From Streptomyces sp. CB02058 (GTDB taxonomy: Bacteria > Actinomycetota > Actinomycetes > Streptomycetales > Streptomycetaceae): a stretch of DNA of 64,000 nucleotides. Position 1 is the first letter of the stretch, and every line of letters starts with the position of its first letter. Made by a program: the position numbers and the translations under genes. Shown piece by piece: positions 9,015 to 17,168 of the stretch. Where the stretch lies: the NCBI RefSeq assembly GCF_001905505.1, contig NZ_LIPG01000003.1:1426001-1490000 (forward strand). Direction: 5' to 3'. The notes under the pieces were generated by a model. It was not told the origin of the DNA and searched no databases. It saw only the letters and a program-made list of their open reading frames with translations.

Positions 9015-9923
9015 TCAGGCGGTCCGGCCCGAGCCGTCCACCGATGCCTTCTTGATGCCCTTGGTGATGTCGTCCAGCACCGACAGCTTCGGCGCCTTGT
9101 CGTTGACGTCGAAACCGGAGCGGATGACGACCAGCATGTCCTTTGAGTTGGGGGAGGGGAAGGCGAGCGACTCGACGTAGCCGTCGTCGCCGTTCTTCGT
9201 CACCACCTTCCAGCGCACCCGGTAGCCCTTCTGGCCCGCCACGGTGACCGCTTCGGACTTGAGCTCGTCGTGCGAGGTGATCCCGCCGTAGACCTTCTCG
9301 CCGTACGAATCCTCGGCGTTGGCCTTGATGTCGGCCTCGGCCGCGGCCTTCGCCGTGGTGGCCTCGATCTCCAGGGCCTGCGCCGGCGCGGAGAACACTC
9401 CGCCGCGCACGCACGTCTGGCTCTCGTCGCCGGGGCAGGCGTACTCGCCGGTCGTCAGCCCGGCACCGATCGGCTGCGACTGCCCGGTCCAGCCGTCGGG
9501 CACGGGGATGCTGATCCCGCTGGCCGCGTCGGTGGCGTAGCCGTCCTCGGCCTGCGGAAGCTGCTGGTCGGGGGTCTGCCCCTGCCCGCCGCCGTCCTGG
9601 CCGCCGTCCTGTCCACCGTCCTGGCCGCCCGGGAGGCGGGGGCCGTCGGAGGGGCCGGAACGGCCTGAGGGGGCGTCGGCCGAGGTGCCGGGGTGGTCGT
9701 CGGAACTGTCCCCCAGCATGTACGCGCCGCCGCCGACGGCCGCGAGCAGGACGACACCGGCGGCGATGCCCGCACCGATGCGTATGCGACGACGCCTGAC
9801 CGTCGCGGGAGATATCCGGAGCTGGTCGGTCCAGTGGCTCCCGTCCCACCAGCGTTCCTGGGCGGGGCCGATTCCTGAGTGCCCGGGGTCTGGATGCCAG
9901 CCGGGCGGGGTCATCTGGGTCAC
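9015..9923 (-). CDS. DUF2510-domain membrane-anchored protein
   Basis: 302 residues. N-terminal DUF2510 module (PPGWHPDPG...RWWDGSHWTDQ), one membrane helix at about 50-72 (RIGAGIAAGVVLLAAVGGGAYML), a Gly/Gln/Asp-rich linker with repeated GGQDGGQDGGQDG, then an extracytoplasmic domain with two cysteines in GEYACPGDESQTCVRGG. DUF2510 is common in actinobacterial envelope proteins; no enzymatic function is known. The DGGQ repeat is encoded by a tandem GGACGG-type repeat near 9585-9635. The start could also be Met4. Confidence 0.8.
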   Translation of the reverse strand: MTQMTPPGWHPDPGHSGIGPAQERWWDGSHWTDQLRISPATVRRRRIRIGAGIAAGVVLLAAVGGGAYMLGDSSDDHPGTSADAPSGRSGPSDGPRLPGGQDGGQDGGQDGGGQGQTPDQQLPQAEDGYATDAASGISIPVPDGWTGQSQPIGAGLTTGEYACPGDESQTCVRGGVFSAPAQALEIEATTAKAAAEADIKANAEDSYGEKVYGGITSHDELKSEAVTVAGQKGYRVRWKVVTKNGDDGYVESLAFPSPNSKDMLVVIRSGFDVNDKAPKLSVLDDITKGIKKASVDGSGRTA

Positions 9924-10068
9924 AGGAGCACCGTAGGCGCACTGGGTGAGAAACGTATGAAACGCACAGCGTGGTCGTAGTCACGTCCCAGGCGGATGTG
10001 CCCGCCCCGCCGCACACCGGTACGTCATGACGCACGCGGACGTGTCCGTTCCGTCCCGGAAACGGCAT

Positions 10069-10102
10069 GTGCCCGTGCCCCCTCGCCAGGGGGCACGGGC
10101 AC
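10069..10102 (-). terminator. Terminator of the gentisate operon
   Basis: Perfect 15-bp stem (10069-10083 with 10088-10102) and loop CGCC, 12 bases past the stop of the hydroxylase gene, the last gene of the minus-strand operon. Confidence 0.8.
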
Positions 10103-10113
10103 GGACGGGAGCC

Positions 10114-11328
10114 TCAGAGCGCCGAGGCGGAGGGTGTCTCCGAAGCCCCGTCCCACAGCCACTCGGCAGGACTCAGGTCCTCCGGGGCGCGCTTGCGGAA
10201 CACCTCGTCGCGGAGGACCGCGGCCACGCCGTCGACGTGCCACATCTCGCCCCACACCCGCGCGGTGGTCTGCACGCGGGCCGTGCGCTCCGTCCGGCGT
10301 CCGGCGTACGTCTCCAGCGCGGCGGCCCAGTCGGCCGGGGCCGCACAGGCCGGGACCTGCTCGTCGAGCGCGTCGGCCAGGGTCACCGCGTCCTCCAGGG
10401 CCTGGCAGGCCCCCTGCGCGAGGTACTGGAGCATCGGGTGCGCGGCATCGCCCAGCAGGGCGAGCCGGCCCTTCGTCCAGGTCCCGATCGGCGCGCGGTC
10501 GGCCATCGGCCACCAGCGCTCCCGGCCGAGGCCGGGCAGCGCGCGGCGGACCTGCTCGCAGGCCGCGGTGAACACGCCGTCCAGCTCGTGCGGACCGCCC
10601 CAGCCCTCCTCACCCGTGGCGAAGCCGGGGCTGCGGAAGACCGCCACCTGGTTGTAGAGGCGCCCCGAGCGCAGCGGGTACTGCACCAGGTGCAGACCCG
10701 GGCCCATCCAGACCACGACGTCGCGCAGCGACTCGCCGCCCTCGACCTCCTCGATCGGGAGGGTGCCGCGGTAGGCCACATAGCCGGACTGGACCGGCTC
10801 GTCGTCCGCGAACAGCGCCCGGGCGCGCGAGTGCAGCCCGTCGCAGGCGATGACGGCGGACCCGGTGTGGACGGTGCCGTCCTGGCACACCACCCGTACC
10901 GAGGAGGGGAGTTCCTCGATCTCCTGGGCGCAGGCGTTGTTCACCAGCTCGACACCGGCCTCGCGGGCGGCCTCCAGCAGGATGTCCAGCAGATCGCTGC
11001 GGTGGACGACGACGTACGGACCGCCCATCCGGCGGCGGAACTCCTCGCTGTCCAGCCGCACCCGGGTCAGCTCCGCACCGGTGACCGCGTTGCGGAACAC
11101 CAGGTGCTCCGGGAGCACCCCGGCGGCGACGACCTTGTCCAGGACGCCGAGCCGGTCCAGCAGGCGCGTGGCGTTCGGGGCCATCTGGAGGCCGGCGCCG
11201 ATCTCGGTGAAGGCCGGGGCCTTCTCCAGGACCTTGACGGTGCGCCCCGAACGGGCGGCGGCGAGCGCGGTGGCGAGGCCGCCGATGCCGCCACCGATGA
11301 CCAGAAGGGACTCCTCGGCCGTACTCAT
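10114..11328 (-). CDS. FAD-dependent 3-hydroxybenzoate 6-hydroxylase (probable)
   Basis: 404-residue class A flavoprotein monooxygenase. The Rossmann motif IGGGIGGLATA is at about 11-21, the DG motif region is VIACDGLHSRAR, and the second FAD motif GDAAHPMLQYLAQGACQALEDA is near 297-318. Class A enzymes hydroxylate phenols with NAD(P)H and O2. Genes for gentisate dioxygenase, maleylpyruvate isomerase and fumarylpyruvate hydrolase lie directly upstream, so the product is most likely gentisate and the substrate 3-hydroxybenzoate; salicylate 5-hydroxylation is less likely because that usually needs a Rieske system. ATG has an AAGGAG ribosome site; 49 bases separate it from the isomerase gene. 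Confidence 0.85.
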   Translation of the reverse strand: MSTAEESLLVIGGGIGGLATALAAARSGRTVKVLEKAPAFTEIGAGLQMAPNATRLLDRLGVLDKVVAAGVLPEHLVFRNAVTGAELTRVRLDSEEFRRRMGGPYVVVHRSDLLDILLEAAREAGVELVNNACAQEIEELPSSVRVVCQDGTVHTGSAVIACDGLHSRARALFADDEPVQSGYVAYRGTLPIEEVEGGESLRDVVVWMGPGLHLVQYPLRSGRLYNQVAVFRSPGFATGEEGWGGPHELDGVFTAACEQVRRALPGLGRERWWPMADRAPIGTWTKGRLALLGDAAHPMLQYLAQGACQALEDAVTLADALDEQVPACAAPADWAAALETYAGRRTERTARVQTTARVWGEMWHVDGVAAVLRDEVFRKRAPEDLSPAEWLWDGASETPSASAL

Positions 11329-11377
11329 GTGCGTACTCCTTCGTGCTGCGCGGGTGGGCGCGGTGGGACGGTGTGGT

Positions 11378-12106
11378 TCAGAGCCAGGCGGGAAGCACGG
11401 CCGTGGTGGACGCGGCGACCGCTCGCGCGGAGGGTGTGGTGCGGCCCAGGAGCCACGCGCACAGCGCGGACGCGGGTGCGCCCACCTCGATCGCCGTGCC
11501 GTCCGGCGGGCCGAAGGACCAGGTACGGTCGCGGTCGCCGGGCGCCAGCCGGACCGAGGGGCATCCCTCCTTGCGGCCGACGGTCGCCGACGCGTCCTCG
11601 ATCAGGGCGTCGACCAGGTCCGCCGGGAAGCGGTCGAAGTCCGGGACCGCGTCCGTGCCGAGGTCGACGGTGTGGATCCACAGCTCGCGGGTGCGCATCC
11701 AGGGGATCTCGGAGGCCGGGACCGTACGCCCGAGAGCACTGCGCACCGTGACCTGCCAGGCGTCGGCGGGCAGGGCGTCGATCGCCGCCATGAGCCGGGC
11801 GTCGGCGTCCCGTACATCGCCGAGGATCGCGCCGGCGGTGCGCTCCGCACCCCGCTCGATGTCGTCGAGGCGGGTCGAGGGGTCCGCGTACATGGGGGTC
11901 TCGATGCCCGTACGCGCCCAGGTGAGCAGGTTGACCAGGGCGTCGGCGTTGCGCGCCAGGTGCGTCAGCACGTGGCCGCGGGTCCAGCCGGGCAGTGGGG
12001 ACGCCCCGTGGACGTCCGCCGCGCCCAGGGCGGCGACCGCGCCGTGCAGCAGTTCCGAACCGTCCCGCACCCAGGTCAGGGTGCGGGCGAAGCCGACCTC
12101 AGCCAA
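11378..12106 (-). CDS. Mycothiol-dependent maleylpyruvate isomerase
   Basis: 242 residues. Isomerises maleylpyruvate to fumarylpyruvate with mycothiol as cofactor. The DinB-like metal triad is visible as His49 (LTHLARN), Glu141 and His145 (MRTRELWIHTVDL), the same spacing as in characterised actinobacterial enzymes. The start is TTG at 12106, supported by GAGGAGA at ideal distance; it overlaps the hydrolase stop by 8 bases. Third gene of the gentisate operon. A second family member occurs at 46209. Confidence 0.88.
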   Translation of the reverse strand: MAEVGFARTLTWVRDGSELLHGAVAALGAADVHGASPLPGWTRGHVLTHLARNADALVNLLTWARTGIETPMYADPSTRLDDIERGAERTAGAILGDVRDADARLMAAIDALPADAWQVTVRSALGRTVPASEIPWMRTRELWIHTVDLGTDAVPDFDRFPADLVDALIEDASATVGRKEGCPSVRLAPGDRDRTWSFGPPDGTAIEVGAPASALCAWLLGRTTPSARAVAASTTAVLPAWL

Positions 12107-12935
12107 CGGACTTCTCCTCGCGGGCCACGTTGCGGCTCTCGCCGAGACCGGAGATGCGCGTGGTGAGCACCTGGCCGTCCGTCAGATAGCGCTGCGGCTT
12201 GCGGGCGTGGCCCACTCCGCCGGGGGTGCCGGTGGCGATCACGTCGCCGGGGTTCAGCGTGAACATGGTGGAGACGTACGCGATCAGCTCGACCGGGTCG
12301 AAGACCAGGTCGGCGGTGGAGGCCTTCTGGACGCTCTCGCCGTCCACCTCGCCCTCCAGGTCGAGGCCGGCGAGCGCGTCGGCCTCGTCGGGGGTGACGA
12401 GGAACGGGCCGAAGGGAGTGGTGGCCTCGAAGGTCTTGCCCTGGTGCCACTGGGTGGTGCGGTACTGCCAGTCGCGCGCGGTCACGTCGTTGAGCACGGC
12501 GTACCCGGCGACGGCTGCCTTCGCCGTCTCCTCGTCGGCGTGGCGCACGGTGGCGCCGACGACGACGGCGAGCTCGGCCTCCCAGTCGATCGCGTCGGAG
12601 GCCGCGGGGAGCACGATGTCGTCGTTCGCGCCGATCAGCGCCTCGGGGTACTTCGCGAAGAGGGTCGGGTACTCGGGGAGATCACGGCCCATCTCCAGGA
12701 TGTGGTTGCGGTAGTTGAGGCCTACGCAGACCACCTTGCCGGGCCGGGGGACGACCGGCGCGTAGTCGAGCCCGGCCGTGCGGTGCGTGGCGCCGGAGGC
12801 GTTCCGCGCGATCTCGCGCCAGGCCGGGTCGGCGAGCAGGGCGCCGAGGTCCGGGTGGCCGGTCTCGGTGGCGGTGTCGCCGTCGATGCGGACGGCGGCG
12901 GTGCCGTCGCCGGTGCGGATGGTGGCGAGCTTCAT
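12099..12935 (-). CDS. Fumarylacetoacetate hydrolase family protein, probable fumarylpyruvate hydrolase
   Basis: 278 residues from ATG 12935 (MKLATIRTGDGTAAVRIDG). FAH fold with the metal-binding set in DEVE-like positions (DWEAELAVVVG) and core VVCVGLNYRNH; C-terminal VIATGTPGGVGHARKPQ is characteristic. In context it cleaves fumarylpyruvate to fumarate and pyruvate, completing the gentisate route. Start codon and the stop of the dioxygenase gene overlap as ATGA. The reading frame continues upstream but that part is out of phase with the real dioxygenase gene. Confidence 0.88.
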   Translation of the reverse strand: MKLATIRTGDGTAAVRIDGDTATETGHPDLGALLADPAWREIARNASGATHRTAGLDYAPVVPRPGKVVCVGLNYRNHILEMGRDLPEYPTLFAKYPEALIGANDDIVLPAASDAIDWEAELAVVVGATVRHADEETAKAAVAGYAVLNDVTARDWQYRTTQWHQGKTFEATTPFGPFLVTPDEADALAGLDLEGEVDGESVQKASTADLVFDPVELIAYVSTMFTLNPGDVIATGTPGGVGHARKPQRYLTDGQVLTTRISGLGESRNVAREEKSVG

Positions 12936-14017
12936 CGGAGGGGTCCTTCGGTGGTGGCGGGGTTGGTGCGGTCGGTCAGATACAGGTGCAGGCGTTCCAT
13001 CACCGGGTGGTCGCCGAAGCGGAACAGGTCCAGCTCGCCGCGTGCCTCGATGCGGACCTCGGTCCACGACGGGACGGTGACCACGTCACCGCGGCCGACC
13101 TCCAGCCGCTCGCCGTTCAGCAGGAACACACCGTCGCCCTCGAAGACCTGCCAGACCGAGCTGGCGGACTCGCGGGACTCCGGCACGACGGCCCCGGCGC
13201 GGATGCGGTGCATCTCGGTGCGGATCGTCGGCAGGGCGTCGTCACCGGTGGTCGGGTTGGTGAAGCGGATCGCGGCGTGGCCGGGGGAGGCCACCCCCTC
13301 GTGACCCTCGTCCTCCAGCTCCAGCTGGGCGGTCAGGGCGGCGTCGGTGTGCTCCCAGCGGTACGCCGCCAGCGGGGACTTGGGCAGATCCGTGAGCGCG
13401 GAGACCGGGCGCAGACCGGGCTGCCCCCACAGCCGCTCGGCGCGCGAACGCTCGGGCGTGGAGCGGTCGTCCAGGGTGGCCGGGCCGAACTGGAAGAACT
13501 CGGTGTCGAGCGCGGAGGACAGCGGGATGTCCAGGCCGTCCAGCCAGGCCATCGGCCGGTCGGTCGGGTTGTGGTGGCCGTGCCAGGCCCAGCCCGGTGT
13601 CAGCAGCAGGTCGCCGCGGCGCATGGCGACCGAGTCGCCGTTCACCACGGTCCAGACGCCGTCGCCCTCCAGGACGAAGCGGAACGCGTTCTGCGCGTGC
13701 CGGTGGACGGGCGCGACCTCGTTAGGGCCGAGGTACTGCACGGCGGCCCAGAGGGTCGGCGTGGCGTGCGGCAGACCCGGCAGGCCCGGGTTGGCGAGGG
13801 AGATGGCCCGGCGCTCGCCGCCCCGCCCCACCGGCACCAGATCCCCGGCGCGCACGGCCAGGTCGTAGATCTCCTTCCAGCGCCAGCGGTACGGCACGGC
13901 GGCCGGCTGCGGCGTGGCCGGCATCAGATCCTCGCGCTGGGTCCACAGCGGAAGCAGCCCGTGGGCTTCGAAGTCCTTGTAGAGCTGGGCGAGTTGAGGA
14001 TCGATCTCTGCGGTCAT
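12932..14017 (-). CDS. Gentisate 1,2-dioxygenase
   Basis: 361-residue bicupin Fe(II) dioxygenase that opens the gentisate ring to maleylpyruvate. The N-terminal cupin carries the metal ligands His105 and His107 (APVHRHAQN) and His146 (WAWHGHHN); the C-terminal cupin (VWQVFEGDGVFLLNGERLEVGRGDVVTVPS) lacks the ligands, as usual. First gene of the operon, with an AGGAGGTGCC ribosome site. Divergent from the IclR gene, so the region 14018-14104 holds both promoters. Confidence 0.92.
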   Translation of the reverse strand: MTAEIDPQLAQLYKDFEAHGLLPLWTQREDLMPATPQPAAVPYRWRWKEIYDLAVRAGDLVPVGRGGERRAISLANPGLPGLPHATPTLWAAVQYLGPNEVAPVHRHAQNAFRFVLEGDGVWTVVNGDSVAMRRGDLLLTPGWAWHGHHNPTDRPMAWLDGLDIPLSSALDTEFFQFGPATLDDRSTPERSRAERLWGQPGLRPVSALTDLPKSPLAAYRWEHTDAALTAQLELEDEGHEGVASPGHAAIRFTNPTTGDDALPTIRTEMHRIRAGAVVPESRESASSVWQVFEGDGVFLLNGERLEVGRGDVVTVPSWTEVRIEARGELDLFRFGDHPVMERLHLYLTDRTNPATTEGPLR

Positions 14018-14104
14018 CTCCCGGCACCTCCTCGATGCGTTGCTGGTCGGGACGTTACGGCCCGGTTTCCGCAGAGTGAAGCAACAATGTTCTAGAATTC
14101 CGCT
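14018..14104. promoter_or_regulatory. Divergent promoter/operator between gentisate operon and iclR-type gene
   Basis: 87-base region becoming AT-rich next to the IclR start. TTCTAGAA (14090-14097) is a perfect palindrome, and GAATTC occurs at 14095-14100 and 14110-14115. IclR proteins bind short palindromes in such divergent regions; this is the best candidate operator, not a demonstrated one. Confidence 0.5.
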
Positions 14105-14860
14105 GTGAAGAATTCAGCGAACGGAAGTCCCGCCCCCGGAAGCCTCGAATCGGTCGACAACGCGCTCAGCCTGCTGCTCACCCTGCGTCAGGAGGGCAGG
14201 CTGCGGCTCAGCGACGCCGCGGACTCCCTGGGCGTCGCCCGCTCCACCGCGCACCGGCTGCTCACGACGCTGCGCAACCGGGGCTTCGCCGTCCAGGGCG
14301 AGGACAAGGCGTACCGGCCGGGACCCGCGCTCTACCGCCTCGGGATGTCCCAGCGCACCGACTACGAGCTGATCGAGACCGCCCGCCCGTACATGCTCCG
14401 GCTCAACGAGGAGCTCGGCGAGACCGTCCATCTGGTGGTGCGCAGCGGCACGCAGGCCCGCTTCCTGCACAGCGTCGAGGGCGTCCACGCCCTGCGCGTG
14501 AGCACCCGCGCCGGTGCCTCGCTGCCCGCGCACCTCGCCTCGGGCGGAAAGGTGCTCCTGGCGGGCCTCTCCGCGCAGGAGCTCGCCGACGTCTATCCCT
14601 CCGGCCCGCCCGAGGGACACGCGGACCTCGCCGCCCTGCACCGCTTCCTGGCGGGGGTGCGGAGAGCCGGTTACGCGGTCAACCGCGAGGACACCGAGCG
14701 CGGGATCACGGCCGTCGGCGCCGCGGTGCACGAACCGGGCGGGCGGGCCGTCGCCGCCCTCACGGTGTCCGCGCCGACGCTCCGGCTGCCGCGGTCCCAG
14801 GTCGAGCCGGCCGCCGAGGTGCTCACGGCGGTCGCCCGGAGCATGACCGAGGCGCTGTAG
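14105..14860 (+). CDS. IclR family transcriptional regulator of the gentisate operon
   Basis: 251 residues. N-terminal winged HTH (LRLSDAADSLGVARSTAHRLLTTLRNRGF) at about 36-64 and C-terminal IclR effector domain (ETVHLVVRSGTQARFLHSVEG, LPAHLASGGKVLLAGL, GYAVNREDTERGITAVGAAV). GTG start at 14105. Divergent location from the gentisate genes makes it their likely regulator, responding to 3-hydroxybenzoate or gentisate (inference). Confidence 0.88.
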   Translation: MKNSANGSPAPGSLESVDNALSLLLTLRQEGRLRLSDAADSLGVARSTAHRLLTTLRNRGFAVQGEDKAYRPGPALYRLGMSQRTDYELIETARPYMLRLNEELGETVHLVVRSGTQARFLHSVEGVHALRVSTRAGASLPAHLASGGKVLLAGLSAQELADVYPSGPPEGHADLAALHRFLAGVRRAGYAVNREDTERGITAVGAAVHEPGGRAVAALTVSAPTLRLPRSQVEPAAEVLTAVARSMTEAL

Positions 14861-14881
14861 GGCTCGGGCGGAGGGGGCCGG

Positions 14882-14916
14882 GGGTCCCGGCACGGCCCCG
14901 GAGAGGGCCGGGACCC
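14882..14916. terminator. Convergent terminator, IclR gene / response regulator gene
   Basis: 10-bp perfect stem GGGTCCCGGC / GCCGGGACCC (14882-14891, 14907-14916), between stops at 14860 and 14931. Confidence 0.6.
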
Positions 14917-14930
14917 GCTTCCGGGCCGGG

Positions 14931-15602
14931 CTACGGTTCGATCAGCCCCGCCCTGATCGCGTACCGGGTGAGCTCCAGGCGGTCTCGGAGTCCCAGCTTC
15001 TGCAGCAGGTTCGCCCGGTGCCGCTCCACGGTCTTGACGCTGATGACCAGCAGCCCCGCGATCTCCTTCGACGAGTGGCCCTCGGCCACCAGCTTGAGGA
15101 TCTCCTCCTCGCGCTCGGTGATCGCCCTGTCCGGTACGTCGCCGCCGTCCCTGACCCGGTCGAGATAGTTCCGGATCAGCGCGGTGACCGCGCCCGGATA
15201 GAGGAAGGGCTCGTCCCGCATGGCCGCCCTGCACGCCTCGACGAGGTCCCGGTCCGCCACGGACTTCAGCACGAAACCGGAGGCGCCGGCCTTCAGCGCC
15301 TCGAAGAAGTACTGCTCGTTGTCGTACATCGTGAGCATGAGGATGCGCAGCTCCGGCATGACCCGGGACAGCTCCCTGGCCGCCTGCAGGCCCGTCAGGC
15401 GTGGCATGGCGATGTCGAGCACGGCGAGGTCGGGCCGCTCCGCGCGGGCCATCTCGATCGCCTCGGCGCCGTCGCCCGCCTCGGCGACGACCTGGAGATC
15501 GGGCTCGCCGTCCAGGATCAGCCGTACGCCCCTGCGTACCAGGGCGTGATCGTCGGCGAGCAGGATGCGGGTCTTCGCGGGGCCGGTGGGGGAGTGGGAC
15601 AT
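14931..15602 (-). CDS. NarL/LuxR family response regulator
   Basis: 223 residues. Receiver domain 10-125 with phospho-acceptor Asp63 (LAVLDIAMP), acidic pair DD in LLADDH and Lys in LKSVADRD; LuxR-type HTH at about 155-215 (ITEREEEILKLVAEGHSSKEIAGLLVIS...VKTVERHRANLLQKL). Two bases separate the histidine kinase stop (15605) from its ATG region, so the pair is co-transcribed. Target genes cannot be deduced. Confidence 0.92.
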   Translation of the reverse strand: MSHSPTGPAKTRILLADDHALVRRGVRLILDGEPDLQVVAEAGDGAEAIEMARAERPDLAVLDIAMPRLTGLQAARELSRVMPELRILMLTMYDNEQYFFEALKAGASGFVLKSVADRDLVEACRAAMRDEPFLYPGAVTALIRNYLDRVRDGGDVPDRAITEREEEILKLVAEGHSSKEIAGLLVISVKTVERHRANLLQKLGLRDRLELTRYAIRAGLIEP

Positions 15603-15604
15603 GG

Positions 15605-16558
15605 TCAGGCGCCTCCGTTCCGTACGGGCACATCGAGTCGTACGTCCGTGCCGCCCGCCGCACCCGTGCCGAGGGTGAGTGCGGCGCCGATGAGCAGGGC
15701 GCGTTCACGCATGCCGCGCAGACCCGCGCCCTCGGGGGCGTCCCCGATGCCCCGGCCGTCGTCACGGATGCGCAGCCGGACCCCGCCGGGGCAGCGGCGC
15801 AGGGAGAGTTCGAGCAGTGTGGCCCGTGAGTGCCGGACCGTGTTGGTGAAGGCCTCCTGGGCGATGCGGTAGACGACGAGCTCGGCCTCCTCGCCGATTT
15901 CCGGAAGGTCCTTCTCCATCTGCCGCCTGACCGTCAGGCCCTTGGGCGTGGGCGTCTCGGTGGTCAGGGCCGTCAGCGCGCTGACCAGCCCCAGCTCCTC
16001 CAGCACCCCCGGGCGCAGCCGCCGGGCGATCCGCCGGATCTCGTCCAGGCTGCCCCGGGTGATCTCCTGGACATGGCCCAGCTCCTCGCGCAGCGGCTCC
16101 GGGGCGTGGTTGGTGACCCGCTTCAGTTCGAGCAGCACCGCCGTCAGCGTCTGGCCCACCTCGTCGTGCAGCTCCTGCGCGACCCGCTTCCGCTCGGCTT
16201 CCTGAGCCCACAGAGCCCGGGCGCTGCTGGTCGCGCGCTCCGCCTCCAGCCGGTCGAGCATGCTGTTGAACGTCTCGATCAGAGCCGCCACCTCGCCCTG
16301 CCCGGCGACCTCGGGGCGGGGTCCGGGGCTCAGCAGATCGATGGTCGTCATCGCGCGGGTCACCCGCTGGAGCGGGGCGAGGCCCAGCCGCAGGAGCAGC
16401 GCGTTCGCGCCGAGCATCAGCGTGATCCCGCCGGCCAGGATCAGGGCCTCGGTCAGCACCACCGGCGCGGACACGGTGATCGGGCCGAGCAGCAGCAGGG
16501 CCCCGGCCGCCACCAGGACGGCGGCGTTGAGCAGGAAGATGCGCCAGAACAGGGACAA
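15605..16558 (-). CDS. Sensor histidine kinase, NarX/DesK (HisKA_3) type
   Basis: 317 residues from the TTG at 16558, which follows a GGAGG site. Two membrane helices (about 4-24 and 36-60), a HAMP linker (APLQRVTRAMTTIDLL), HisKA_3 dimerisation box with phospho-His in ERKRVAQELHDEVGQTL, and a HATPase_c domain (VVYRIAQEAFTNTVRHS, DDGRGIGD, GLRGMRERALLIGA). The frame stays open to an ATG at 16822, but that would add a low-complexity Ser/Pro/Gly repeat and overlap the divergent gene, so the shorter form is preferred. Lacks an extensive extracellular sensor. Confidence 0.85.
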   Translation of the reverse strand: MSLFWRIFLLNAAVLVAAGALLLLGPITVSAPVVLTEALILAGGITLMLGANALLLRLGLAPLQRVTRAMTTIDLLSPGPRPEVAGQGEVAALIETFNSMLDRLEAERATSSARALWAQEAERKRVAQELHDEVGQTLTAVLLELKRVTNHAPEPLREELGHVQEITRGSLDEIRRIARRLRPGVLEELGLVSALTALTTETPTPKGLTVRRQMEKDLPEIGEEAELVVYRIAQEAFTNTVRHSRATLLELSLRRCPGGVRLRIRDDGRGIGDAPEGAGLRGMRERALLIGAALTLGTGAAGGTDVRLDVPVRNGGA

Positions 16559-16733
16559 GACCGCACGGCCTCCTTCGGACGGGTACGCGGACGGGCGACT
16601 GCCTCCACTATCGCCGGTCGGCGGCGGCGCACGGTCCTGCCCGGTCCGCGTGGGTGCGTCTGCATGGCGGACCCCCCGGAAGATGGGTGTCATCCCCGAT
16701 GGTCCCCGGGGGGTGCCCTCGCCGACGATGGAC

Positions 16734-16795
16734 TCCGGCCCGACGGATTCCGAAGGCGACACGGATCCCGAAGGCGAGGGAGTCCGGCCCGACGG
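16734..16795. repeat. Nested short direct repeats in the kinase / small membrane protein intergenic region
   Basis: TCCGGCCCGACGG at 16734-16746 and 16783-16795 flanks two 18-base units sharing GGAT(T/C)CCGAAGGCGA (from 16745 and 16763). They lie between divergent starts at 16558 and 16821. Read on the minus strand they give the Ser/Pro-rich repeats of the rejected long kinase start. Confidence 0.6.
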
Positions 16796-16820
16796 GCTCA
16801 GAATCCGGGAGGGAGTCACC

Positions 16821-17087
16821 ATGCCCCACTACGACGAGAGGCTGCGCGGCATCGAGGACCGGCTCGGCCACCACGGCCCCGGCACCCCGGAGCGGGAGGC
16901 CCCGCGCGGATCGCGCCGCGGCCTGGTCTGGCTCTGGCTCACCGTCGGAATCGTCGCCCTGGTGGCAGGGATCGTCGTAGGCCACGGTCTGCTCATCGCC
17001 GCGGGCCTCGTGGTGGCGGGGATGGCGGGGCAGCTCTTCGACCCGCAGCGCGCCAGGCCGCGCGGCAGGGTGCCCCGCCCCCGCTGA
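16821..17087 (+). CDS. DUF3040-like small membrane protein
   Basis: 88 residues from ATG 16821 with ribosome site GGGAGGGAG. A short charged N-terminus (MPHYDERLRGIEDRL), then two adjacent hydrophobic helices (LVWLWLTVGIVALVAGIVVG and LLIAAGLVVAGMAGQLF) and a basic tail. This plan matches the actinobacterial DUF3040 family of unknown function, although the start of the domain is degenerate. Divergent from the two-component system. Confidence 0.7.
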   Translation: MPHYDERLRGIEDRLGHHGPGTPEREAPRGSRRGLVWLWLTVGIVALVAGIVVGHGLLIAAGLVVAGMAGQLFDPQRARPRGRVPRPR

Positions 17088-17101
17088 GCCCTGCCGGGCT
17101 T

Positions 17102-17112
17102 TGGTCCGACCA
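17102..17112. promoter_or_regulatory. FCD/GntR operator TGGTCCGACCA upstream of the FCD regulator gene
   Basis: TGGT-CCG-ACCA is the classic FadR/LldR-type operator pattern. It lies 57 bases before the regulator start and recurs, with the centre reading CGG, before lutA (19633-19645), implying autoregulation and lut control by the same protein. A further related half, TCGGTCCA, is at 17132-17139. An eight-codon open frame (17139-17165) precedes the regulator start; it may be chance. Confidence 0.75.
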
Positions 17113-17168
17113 CACCTCCTGTGTGACATAGTCGGTCCATGCGTATCGCCCGGACCAGGGAGTAGCGG

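Noticed and set aside
16559..16822. Longer histidine kinase starting at 16822
   Set aside because: Adds only Ser/Pro/Gly repeats, overlaps the divergent start at 16821 and has no ribosome site.
17139..17165. Eight-codon leader frame before the FCD regulator
   Set aside because: No ribosome site and no attenuation structure; could be chance. Mentioned only with the operator.
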